From Chinchilla lanigera (Eukaryota; Chordata; Mammalia; Rodentia; Chinchillidae): 64,000 bases of DNA. Position numbers and translations under genes: made by a program. Position 1 is the first letter of the stretch; the number at the start of each line of letters is the position of its first letter. Below, one piece after another: positions 23,545 through 33,216 of the stretch. The stretch lies in NCBI RefSeq assembly GCF_000276665.1, contig NW_004955487.1, forward strand, positions 6,384,464 through 6,448,463. The letters run 5' to 3'. The notes under the pieces are model-generated. The model made no database searches. It saw only the letters and a program-made list of their open reading frames with translations, and was not told the DNA's origin.

Positions 23545-23930
23545 CCCCGTGTTTACAGTAACCGCATCCACCAATAGAGAAGCTCTGGAAGTGCCTTAGA
23601 TGCTTGTCAATGAACGAATAGATGGAGAGCCTGTGGTGTCAGCACATGCTGGAGTATTATTTGGATGTAAAGAATGAAATAATGTCATGTGCAGGAAAAT
23701 GAGTGAAATTCGAGACTGCCTCGAAGCAAAATAAGCCCGACTGAGACAGATAACTATCATATATTTTCTTTTATATTGAAACCTAGTACAAATGAATTAA
23801 ATAATTGAAGGAGCAACGCTAGCAAAGTAGAAGGTAAACTCTTGGAAACGGGGAAGGGGGTCGGAAGGAGGGGGAGGAGAGTCAAGGGTGAAAGGACTGA
23901 AAATGATGAGGATGTGTTATATGCATGGGC
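23545..23930 (+). mobile_element. L1 3' fragment, sense
   Basis: 'ccgtgtttacagtaaccg', 'tgcttgtcaatgaacgaat', 'gagtattatttggatgtaaa', 'caggaaaatgagtgaaatt' and 'caaaataagcccgactgaga' give the standard order of the end of L1 ORF2. A G-rich polypurine tract of the L1 3' UTR follows (23846-23882). Confidence 0.85.
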
Positions 23931-24084
23931 CACTTCCCTGAAAGGAGCGTCAGCATTCTGCACCACAGAGCTGACCAGAGCTCACGGTTAATGAGCAGCC
24001 CACCTCTCTAGTTCTTTGCAAAGGTCTGGTGTTATTCTAAGAATTCATTAACTGTTTTCTTCAACAGCCGGAAAGCAGACACTT

Positions 24085-24245
24085 TGCTTACCCACAGTTC
24101 TTTCCAAATTAGGAAACGGAGGCTTGAGGAAGCTAAGGAAATGGTGAAAGTCTCAGAGCTGGCACATTGGGAAGAGGGGCTCAATCCCAGGCCTTGTTCC
24201 CCTCCACTGGCTACCCCATCAGGACTTCAGTTTCCTGCTCTGCAA
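24085..24245 (-). repeat. MIR-like fragment, antisense
   Basis: 'aattaggaaacggaggcttg', 'gctaaggaaatggtgaaag' and 'gggctcaatcccaggcc' follow the antisense MIR order. Confidence 0.6.
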
Positions 24246-24263
24246 AATGGGTGTTGAAGTAAC

Positions 24264-24858
24264 AGATGAATGCATTCATTCATTCACTCATTTTCTCACT
24301 CATTCATTCACTCCTTCACTCACTTATTCACACACTTACTCATTCATGCACTTGTTCACTCACTCAGTTGCTCACTCACTTATCCACTCACACACATTCA
24401 TTTATCCACTCACTCATTCACTCACTCATTCACTCACTCATTCACTCACTCATTCATTCACTCACTCATTCACTCATCCATTCACTCATCCATTCACTCA
24501 TTCACTCACTCACTCACTCATTCGCTCACTCATTCGCTCACTCATTCACTCACTCATTCATTCACTCACTCATTCACTCACTCACTCATTCAAGCACTTA
24601 CTCACTCATTGACCCACTCACTCATTGACCCACTCACTCATTGACTCACTCACCACTCATTCACTCCTTCGCTCACTTATTCACACACTTATTCATGAAC
24701 TCATTCACTCACTCACTCAATCACTCAATTCACTCACTCAATCACTTATCTACTCATACATGCATTCATTCACCCACTCACTCACTCATTCACCCACTCA
24801 CTCATTCACTCACTCATCCACTCACTCATTCACTCACTCATCCACTTACTCATTCAAG
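24264..24858 (+). repeat. CATT/CACT tetranucleotide array
   Basis: About 595 bp of CATT and CACT units in shifting higher-order patterns. Examples are 'cattcactcactcattcact' runs and a 'cactcattgacc' variant at about 24605-24645. The units contain no stop codon on the plus strand, so all three plus frames stay open (His/Ser/Leu/Thr/Phe/Ile repeats). This is a satellite-like repeat and not a coding region. Confidence 0.95.
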
Positions 24859-25296
24859 GAACGAACTGGAGTGCAGAGCCCACGGTGCCCTTGAGAGTCT
24901 CCAGCCCTTTCCTCTCCAACATCCTCAACCTCCTTTGCTGCTATTGTCCTCTTTACCAAGTGGCCCCCTAGTGAGTCAGTCCCAGAGTTTACCTCAGAAA
25001 TGTCTCCAGGGTGACTTCCTGTGGCCCTCTTCCCCTCCCACCTGCTGTGACCCTGTGCCGGTGAGCCCTAGAATACAGGTGTGTGCTGGTTTCTCCCTCT
25101 TCTCCTTCAGAGACGCTGCTCTTCCAGGCTGGGCCATACGCCCTGACCTCGCTGCAGGGCTGGCTCTGTCTGGGCTTTCCCCCACTCGTGCAGGGTGCAG
25201 ATATCCTTCCCCTCACACAAGAAAAGCAATTAAACAAAGACTTCTTCTCTTTACTAACATCCCATTTATCTGCTTCCTTTCATGGAACAGATAAAT
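24859..25296. other. Unassigned sequence
   Basis: Non-repetitive sequence between the array and the inverted duplication. The 217-codon frame at 24641-25294 is open because of the upstream array and has no domain. Confidence 0.4.
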
Positions 25297-25573
25297 GAGG
25301 ATGGCAAGTTCAAAAAAAAAAAAAAAAAACAACTCCCAAATTTCAGTGGTTTCACAGAAAAAAGCTTTATCTCATTTCCTCTTTCTGGGAGCACTGGATT
25401 ATGGCGTCTTCCAGCCTCCCTGTGACTCTTTAGGGACCCTGGGTTTCAGGTACAGGACAGTGAGTAGAATGGCATGTGCCAGTGCCTCCAGCCTGGCTGC
25501 GTCCACCCCTGTGCTGCCTGCTCAGGCCCTGCACATCATGTGGTCACTTTGCCATGGAGGATGGCAAGTTCAA
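25297..25573 (+). repeat. Inverted duplication, left arm, with flanking 17-bp direct repeats
   Basis: An A-run (25312-25329) leads into a ~230-bp block that recurs in reverse at about 26152-26400 with an estimated 95% identity. The block is bounded on both sides by an identical 17-base word, GAGGATGGCAAGTTCAA, at 25297-25313 and 25557-25573. That looks like a target-site duplication. The block itself may derive from an old repeat ('acaactcccaaatttcagtg'), but I cannot name it. Confidence 0.8.
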
Positions 25574-25690
25574 GCCCAGCCTGGGCAACTCAGTGATTCC
25601 ACAAGGCCTTGACTCAAGATAAAAAATAAAATAAAAAAGCTGGGATGTATCTCAGCGCAAGGGCCCTGGATTCAATACCTGCTTATAACA
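25557..25690 (+). repeat. B1/ID composite SINE, 5'-truncated
   Basis: 'caagcccagcctgggcaac', 'ataaaaaataaaataaaa' and 'gctgggatgtatctcagc' cover the second half of the B1 body, the A-rich linker and the ID part. Its first 17 bases are also found on the far side of the left arm. Confidence 0.85.
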
Positions 25691-25789
25691 AAGTGAAACA
25701 ATCCTCATGACTGCCTGTGTTTTTCCTTTTTTTTTTTTTTTTTATAGTTACCCTTCATAGTTTCTGCTGTAAATTACTTATAAATTACT

Positions 25790-26085
25790 CAGGTCCCTGG
25801 GTTGCTAGGACCCAGGTGGCACAGCAGTAGGTGAGCAGCAGGCGAGGGCACAAAGCTTCCTGTGTGTCCATCGCTCCCCATTGCTCTACCCCAGCCTGTC
25901 TCGTCGGCAGCACATTAGCCTCTCACAGGAGCATGGACCCTACTGAGAACTGCGTGCTCAGGCTCGAGGTTGTGCTCTTTGGAATCATCCTGAGACACAC
26001 ACCCCATTGTATACCTGTGCATGGAAAAAACATTTTCCGTGGAACTGGTCCTCCATGTTGAAGAGCTTGGGGCCACAGGTATGCA
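25790..26085 (-). mobile_element. MER-type DNA element, antisense, between the inverted arms
   Basis: 'gacccaggtggcacagcag', 'cagcacattagcctctcac', 'ggaactggtcctccatgttg' and 'cttggggccacagg' match the antisense order of the 14.35-kb copy. Confidence 0.55.
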
Positions 26086-26151
26086 CAATAATCATTCATT
26101 TCTCTCCTGTGTGGCTCTCTTGTTTGACTTTCTGTTCTGACATCTTCATCT

Positions 26152-26400
26152 ACCTTCTGTCTCCATGGTGACCACAGATGTGCAGGGCCTGAGCAGGCAG
26201 CACAGGGGTGGATGCAGCCAGGCCTGGCTGCACTAGAACATGCCATTCTACTCACCGTCCTGTACCTGAAACCCAGGGTCCCTAAAGAGTCACAAGGCAG
26301 GCTGGAAGACGCCATAATCCAGTGCTCCCAGAAAGAGGAAATGAGATAAAGCTTTTTTCTGTGAAATCACTGAAATTTGGGAGTTTTTTTTTTTTTTTTT
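26152..26400 (-). repeat. Inverted duplication, right arm
   Basis: Reverse complement of 25312-25559. On the minus strand it starts with an A-run and continues 'actcccaaatttcagtga', '...gcactggattatggcgtc', '...ggtttcaggtacaggac', ending '...gcccttgcacatc'-like and 'accatggag'. By eye it differs at about a dozen positions in about 230. Confidence 0.85.
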
Positions 26401-28084
26401 GGTCATAGCTGCTGGCATGACTTGTCCTGACTCACACAGAAATTGACATCAGTCTTTGTAACAGTCAAACTAAAATACAAGGCATTAGCTTCACTGGAAG
26501 TTTCAGAGGTGAGAAAAAACAGAGTAGCCTGGAGAGCTGAGGATCCATCTTATCAAGCAGCAGAGCATTTGTCAAAACCCACTGTGTATGGAGACCATAG
26601 CCTCGAAGTAACGCTGGGGAACAGGTGTGTGGTGTGCCTCGCGGAGGTGATATTGCACGCACATGCTGGTATTAGTTAAAAAAAAAGGTGCCCAACATAG
26701 ACTGGACAATTTGAAAACAAATAATAAGAGGAAAGAAGAGTACAGAAACACAGGAATCACACAGGGCTGGAAAAGCGGACTGGATCAGGCTGTAAATAAG
26801 ATGTAGGATTTGATAAGCTTTGAGTGAAAAAATTCTCACAATACTTCTCAGTTGAATGAAGTGACTCAGAACAAAGATTGAGTGAAAGGCCTGTTCTTCC
26901 TGTTGAAGCCTGAAATGTTCTTGTTATTAATGGATGAGGACGGAGAGAGGGGTGTGAAGGGAGAGAGAGGGAAGGAGAAAGGGAGGGAGACAGAGAGGAA
27001 GTAGAGGCCCCCCAAGAACTGCGTGTGTAACACTGGGTGTGTCCCGACTGTGCACAGATCAGATGTGGTCCTTTGTCTTCAGGAACTTGAAGGAAGACTG
27101 TGAGCATCAGACTTCTGTCCCACACTCCACCAGAACAGCCTCTGTTGAAGTCACCCATAAGGGGACACCCAGACTGTTAACTCAATCTTCCCTGGACTGT
27201 GGTCTTTCCCCCGTGGGACCTCAGGCTCAGTCCTGGGACCTCTTCCCTGTCTCCTCTTCCCACGGAGATCTCACTGAGTCTCATAGAATAAGAGGCCTCT
27301 CTACACTGGTGCTCCCCAAATTCATGCGTCCAGTCCTGGCCTTTAGTTCATCCATCCAACTGTGTCCTGCTCATCTTCTCTTGTAGGAATCTCAAATCTG
27401 AAGTGCCTATGGAAAACTGGATGGCTTGCTAGCGATCTTCCTGTTTCAGGAAATGGTAATCCCACCCCTTCCAGTCCCCAGGCTGACAGGCTGTGTGTCT
27501 CCTCCAGCATGTAGCTCCTGCTCCTCCTGCAACCTGCCTGCCACTTTCACTGCCTCTGATTCCTAGCTGCCCCAGAGCTGAGCAGCGCTCAGACTGTCAA
27601 GGCAGCAGCTGGCCACGCTGCTCTCCTCTCTCACCTCCGTTACCCACACCTGCCCCTGTGCCCCTTCCTCTCACTCCTGCAGTTGCCATGGTGATCTAAA
27701 ATAAACCAGCTGGCTTCTCTCCCCTGCACAGCCTGGCGATGGCCCTTCCAGAGCCAGGCCCTGCTTGTCCCCTCCGCTCTGGCCCCTTGCATTCTCCCCT
27801 CTCCTCCACCTCCTGCTCTCGGGCTCCACTTCCTTCTTGCTCTTCCTGTGGGAGGGGCAGAGGGGCTCTGGGAAGGTGAGGGGCACCCAGCTGTGTGTGT
27901 TCCTCCCTCCCAGGGCAGTGCAGGGTCCTTCCTGCCTGTGACTTCTTGTTCCCTGCAGTCACCCTGCAGCACAGGGTCCTCCTCCTCCTCTGCTTGCGTC
28001 CAGGTGCAGGAGCAGCATCTCAGTCCCTAAAGAGACTTTGCATTAGGGTCCTCAGCATGGCCTGCACATGACATCTATTTTCCT
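26401..28084. other. Unassigned sequence with a purine-rich tract
   Basis: A GGGA/GAGA-rich tract lies at about 26938-27005. The remainder holds no recognisable repeat or exon. Open frames of 110-133 codons are low-complexity or uncorroborated. Confidence 0.4.
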
Positions 28085-28360
28085 GTGTGTGTGTGTGTGT
28101 GTGTGTGTACAAGTGTACGTATATGCGGGTGTTTGTGTGTGAGTATATGTTGCATATGCTTGTGAGCGTGCATGACTGTTTAACATACGTGTGCATGTTA
28201 TGGATGTGTATGTGTGTATATGTGTTTGTGGGTGTGAGTATGCATATGTGTGTGTGCATGAGTGCATGTGTTTGGGTGCATATGTTTGTGTATGTGAGTA
28301 TGCATGCATGTACGTGTTTGCATGAGTGTATGTGCATGTGTGTGTGAGTGTGCAAGTGCT
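28085..28360 (+). repeat. TG/CATG-rich degenerate repeat
   Basis: A perfect (GT)n core at 28086-28109 passes into ~250 bp of alternating purine-pyrimidine sequence (tgtgtatatgtgt, gcatgagtgcatg). It keeps long frames open on both strands. Confidence 0.95.
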
Positions 28361-28788
28361 GGTGAGCAGGACTCGGGGGAGGGCATGGAAGGACCATTCA
28401 AGAAAGGAGCCGCTGCAGCTCCCTCACCTTCCATTAGCTGAGCCCAAGGGACCCATGCTCCTCCCAGTCCCCAAAACCAAACCAGACGGAGGAGGCTGAG
28501 CCAAAAGTCATGGTTGCTGCCAGCTGTTTGCTGTAAGGAGCGGCCTCCTCAGAGCAAGGCAGCCCAGGGCATGGCCCTCACAGCCTGGGCTGCCTGTGCC
28601 ACGTGTGGACTTGTTCCTTCTGTGCATGGCCCTGTCCTGGAGGCCAGCAGTGGCTCACTGCACTGAGGTGCCCTGGTCAGGGGCACTTAACATGTGCTTT
28701 CAAGCTGGAAATGAAAAGTGAGATTAGGCATAATCATTTCATCTGCTTTCTCTTCAGATTGGAGAAACTTGTACAACAGGTAAAAGCC

Positions 28789-28794
<6 letters not shown>
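28361..28794. other. Unassigned sequence
   Basis: Nothing recognised apart from a chance-looking splice-site pair discussed under rejected items. Confidence 0.4.
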
Positions 28795-28828
<34 letters not shown>

Positions 28829-28845
28829 CTTCTCTCTCTCTCTCA
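28790..28845 (+). repeat. (CT)n microsatellite
   Basis: CT dinucleotides with two single-unit interruptions. Confidence 0.95.
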
Positions 28846-31800
28846 TTGTTTATGGTAATAAACACCCCCTGTGGGGTGTGCATACAAAATACAGTAGGAC
28901 TCACCAACTCCGTTGGAGCCAGAGCAAATTTCTCTCCATGTGGTACTTAGAGAGCTACTCCAGTGAGAAGAGGAAGAGGAGCAGGAAGAGGAAGAAGAGA
29001 GAGGATGAGGAAGGGAGAAGTGGAGCTGAAATGCAAAACCCTGCTTGTGTTACCCTTGTTGTAGGGAACAGGGAGATGTCTCTGGACTGCCCGTCACACA
29101 CTCAGTCTGTGCAAAAAATTTTTGCTTCATCTGTGACTTTATGGCATTCACCTGATGATCAGTTTATCCACAAATTGTTCTTGCCTTCCCATGCTTGAAG
29201 AGGGGGAAAATCACATTGAAAAAATCTGCATTTTTAACCCTAAAATGCTATGTGTATGCTCAGGACACTGTGAACAAGACAGCACTGATTCAATTACTAT
29301 CAGTCCCTCTTTTCTGGTGGGAATTCACTCATCTTACCTTCTGTGAAGCAGGACACATGGAGAAGACATCTGAATTATGGCCATGGCCTTTGGCTAAGGG
29401 ACCACATGTAGTGTGGTTTGACATAATACCTTCACAGAGCCTTGGGTGGGAAATACTTGTATTCCGAGTGGCATTTAGTATGGCAGGGAGGCTGTTGTTC
29501 ACTTTAGCTGGGTTGGTGTTGGGCCTGATTTTTTTAGAGAGTGAGAACTTAGCAGCTAACCTACGGATGGATCCATCAGGCCCTCCAAAGACCACTGACC
29601 TTTTCAGTCACACCCTTCTACCTTGCTAACAGGACCATGTCAAGAGGCAGCCTTGGTTCTAACTTATACACAATATATCAAGTCTAACCAATTTTAGATA
29701 TTGGTGCATGACGTGCCAAGAATATTTATAATACACATCCACATTCACCTACCTCAGAAATCAAGCATAATTTTCTACATGTTGATCGACTTGGATATTC
29801 TTATCCAAAGGCTTTCAAACATTATTCATATCTTTCTTCCATGCACACATGGTCCAGCTAATTAGCAATAAACTCGGAAGTGGTAGTGGTAAAGACAGGG
29901 AAATGATTTTTATGCCTCATAATGTGTCAGATCCTTCTGGGACATTCTGGCAAGGAGAAACACCTTCCTTGGCCAGACATGGGATGTGCATTTCTTTTTA
30001 CTTTTCTTTCTTTTTAAATTCCCAGCCATGTCCCAGGGCTGTTTTCTGCTTGGCTTCTGCCAAGCTACAGTTCTTTCTCTGGAAATGATTTCTTGGCTCT
30101 TTCAGTCTTGGCCATGCACTTTGTGACTCTTCTTGTAAATTTGACCTGGCGGTATCAAGGCTTTTAGTTGCACTCAATGACTGGTAGACAGTCTGGGGAT
30201 TCTAGAGTTGAATGTCTAGATCTCATTCTTCTCTAAAAAGTGGCACAGGGGAATTTTGTCACAAATTTTAAAGTTGTTCCAAATCTGAGGGTGATAACTC
30301 TAATTTATAGGGCTCTGTAAGGCCCTGGCTGTAGTGGGCTGTGGGTGAGAAGACTTTACCACCCAAGTTCTTGGGACCTGCAAGTTTCCTTTTTCCTCAG
30401 CCAAAAGAAGAGAACGAAGATGCCCCTTTGTCCTGTCCTAGAAACCAAGATCTGGGAAATAGCTTCAAGTCACCAAATGCAGAATTCTAGGACCATCATT
30501 CATTGGCAGCATTACTCAAAAATCACACATTGTGTGCCTAAGCGTGTCAACAAGCTGGCAGCCAGCAAGCTTTGGAATTTGTATGTGGTCCTGACTTGGG
30601 GATCACATGGGAAAAGATGTCAAACCCACATGTGGCCATTTTGTAAGAGGAGCTCATTGACCACAAGAGAAGTGCATGGTGGGTAGAGATTTGCTTTTAC
30701 TGGGGAGGTCCGGAAACCTTCCCTGTGTAGGAGAGCTGGAGATGAAGATGGTGTTGGACTAGGGGTGAGAAGATCATAGCTCAAGAGTTTGGTGGCCCCT
30801 GAAGGGTTTCCAAGTTTGCAGTCTGGGCTGCAGTGAGTGGAGGAGAGGTTGCAGGGATTGTGGGGAGCACAGGAAGGAGGAATGGGGTTCAGGGATGAGG
30901 GTGGATGGAGGGGGCCATGGCTTGAAGGACACCAATGCCAATTCACAGTGAGATTTTCATTCTGAAAATGACAAGTTCTTCGGGAAAAAAAGGACAGATC
31001 AAGAAATGCTTTTTAGAAGTGTGAGAAGTCACTTAATTTTCTGCCTTGTAGAAGCCTTCCACAAGCTACTCTTTATCCCCAGTGAAGACAGCATGTCCCC
31101 AGTCTGCTTTCCCAAACTCAGGTTGCCTGCAGGTGCAGCTGATGCATATCTGAACTCTGAGACAGAAAAGCAGGAGGAGACTTGGCCTTTGCAGTAGAAA
31201 CATCAGGGACTCATAGAAAAGTCACTTCTGCAAGGATCATCCTTCCCAAAGGTCAGCAGTATCGCGTGAGCCAGCGCCTTGTGATGGGTCTGTCCTGTAA
31301 TTTCAGCAGGATGCGTTATACAGCTCTTTGATTAAAATAAGGTATATAAAAGGGTCATATGATCAAAGAACTAATTTCTCACCATTTTCTCAGAGAATTT
31401 AGTTCAGAGCTCTAACACTGGCTTGGCTAGCAAGCTTGACTCATGATGGAAAAACTGTCAAGACTGACTTCCAGTTCTTCACCATCTTTTAAGATACCCA
31501 CAAGGCTTTTCACTATACTATTCTCTATCTGCAGTTAGGAGCACACACCTGTCTCTATCTCATTCCACTGTATGACCTGTGCAACTACGAGCTTCCACAC
31601 TCTCACATGTCCTGCCGTCTGCCCTGAGGGCCCTGGAGGGTATGGATTTCGGGCCTTAGGACAACAGGGTCAGTGGAGCAAATAAGGTGCTAGGTGGACT
31701 GTGGGACCCAAGGGAAATGGCTCTGCCACTTCAGCTGGCCAGACGACTTCAGCCTCTGCCTCTCGACTCCCTGCTGCAAATTAGAGCTCTTATTCCAAAC

Positions 31801-32598
31801 TTCCATGGCGTCAGGGAGCAGACGGAGAGGGGAGGTGCCTGAGACATCAGCCTAGCAGTCTAATCAACCGTGAAGTGCTGTTTCTGTTGCTCTCTCCCCA
31901 CATTTCCCGTGTCTGCCTCTTTGTGGCGGACAAAACCTTTCGATTTTATCCAAAGTCAGCAGCAGAGATAGGACTGCTGCGCATCGTTTGGAAAGATCAG
32001 TGTCAGCTGTGCTCTCACAGAGCTGCTTCTACCTGAGGCTGGGTGGAGTCTGTCACACTTCCCTGGATACCCTGATATCAGATATGCCCAGTTGCCCCTC
32101 TGGACTGTCCCCGCTGGATTTGAATGGAGACATTGTCTACACTGAGTGCTGTGGTGCAGCTGTCAGTGGAGTGAAACCAATGGGGTAGAGGGTGGAGGTG
32201 CAGTGTGGCTTGATGTTTTCATTGGGAGTGAGCTCAGGATGCCCCTTCCTGAGGTAATGCTGGCTGTGTGCAGGGGTGACTGCGAACACTGGTGCAGAGT
32301 GGTTGTGTGGGTGGCAGAGTGGGGTCCTTGCTCTGAGCCACCTTCCTGCATGGATGGGGGGAACCTGTTACCTGGGCTTCTTGCCTCATTCAGCCCCTTC
32401 CTCTCCCAGCTGCCAGGCAGCTTTCAAGAGGGAATGGAGCTGAACTTGCTTGTTAGGCAGGAAGCATGCTTCAGGGAGGCAGTGGCTATGCAGAGTCCCT
32501 GGCTGGAGATCTAGTGCAGAAGGCCACCCCCAGGCCAGGGGCGGCAGCAATGAGGCTGAGCCTCCCAGGAGGGCCCCTGCACAGGTGCCGTGAGCACG
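28846..32598. other. Long unassigned stretch
   Basis: About 3.7 kb without a recognised repeat family, exon or RNA. 28960-29020 is purine-rich. The 144-codon frame at 29195-29629 and the 122-codon frame at 32146-32514 show no domain I know. Diverged retroviral internal sequence at 29.2-30.7 kb is possible, but I cannot support it. Confidence 0.35.
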
Positions 32599-32654
32599 CT
32601 TCCTGTTGCATACTTCCTGTCACACACTTCCTGTTGCACATTTCTGGCTGCACA
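32599..32654 (+). repeat. Four tandem 14-bp units with ETS-type cores
   Basis: Units at 32599 (cttcctgttgcata), 32613 (cttcctgtcacaca), 32627 (cttcctgttgcaca) and a weaker one at 32641 (tttctggctgcaca). The first three carry CTTCCTG, the reverse of the ETS-factor core CAGGAAG, spaced 14 bp apart. Confidence 0.8.
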
Positions 32655-32844
32655 TGGTGGTGAGTGAGGTGGAGTGTACCTTGGGCTTTGAGATCCACCT
32701 AGGGGATGGGTGGGGCTCACTCCTGGGTGTGTCTGGGTGGTCACAGAGGGGTGACCTTGGGGTCTACGTCTGGTCCCTGTCCTTCTTCTCTGGTGCCTTT
32801 TCCCTGCTCTGTTTCCTGATCATCATGAACTAAGCAGCTCCTAA
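32655..32844. other. Unassigned sequence
   Basis: Nothing recognised. Confidence 0.4.
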
Positions 32845-32972
32845 CAATTATTTTATTTTGTGACAGAGTCTCACTAAATTGCTGAGGCTGGGCTCAAACT
32901 TGTGATTCTCCTGTCTCAGCCTCCCAGAGTGCTGGAATTACAGGTATGAGCCACCATACCCTGTCCCAGGTC
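32845..32972 (-). repeat. B1-like SINE, antisense
   Basis: 'attttgtgacagagtctcac', 'gggctcaaacttgtgattc', 'ctcagcctcccagagtgctg', ending 'gagccaccataccctg'. No ID part is visible. Confidence 0.85.
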
Positions 32973-33135
32973 CAAACAATGGAAGAGCTGATAGATCAAG
33001 TCAAACTGTGTATCTATACAACTGGGCAAGTGGAAACTTTGAACTCAACCACTAAGAACTGACAGTGAAAGAGTGGATGAAACTCCAAAATATGCACAAA
33101 TATATATGCATATTCCCTAATGTACATATATATAT

Positions 33136-33216
33136 ATTTTATTTTAAAGAGAAAAGAACAAAAACAAAATAACAAAAACAAAACAACACAAAAACTATAA
33201 AAATGATACAGAATTT
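33136..33216 (-). repeat. L1 3' UTR block with a second copy at 37.87 kb
   Basis: The plus strand has 'aacaaaaacaaaacaacac' then 'aaaaactataaaaatgatac' and 'agaattt'. The same ~75-bp block recurs at 37868-37941 with only a few differences. Confidence 0.75.

Noticed and set aside
24247..25294. Open frames of 120-217 codons rich in His/Ser/Leu/Thr
   Set aside because: Produced by the CATT/CACT array, which has no stop codons in any plus frame. The downstream extension has no domain.
27640..27972. 110-codon Arg/Gly/Pro-rich minus frame
   Set aside because: Overlaps two other minus-strand frames in different phases. Low-complexity composition from C-rich DNA.
28020..28434. 125-codon His/Thr/Met-rich minus frame and Cys/Val/Met-rich plus frame
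   Set aside because: Translation of the TG/CA-rich tract.
28741..28790. Possible 22-nt micro-exon: 'ttctcttcag' acceptor, then 'caggtaaaag' donor
   Set aside because: Good-looking sites, but isolated. No coding context, and such pairs occur by chance.
14820..29420. Shared phrase 'gtgtggtttgacat' at about 14843 and 29412 as a possible repeat pair
   Set aside because: The flanking sequence does not match, so it is probably chance.
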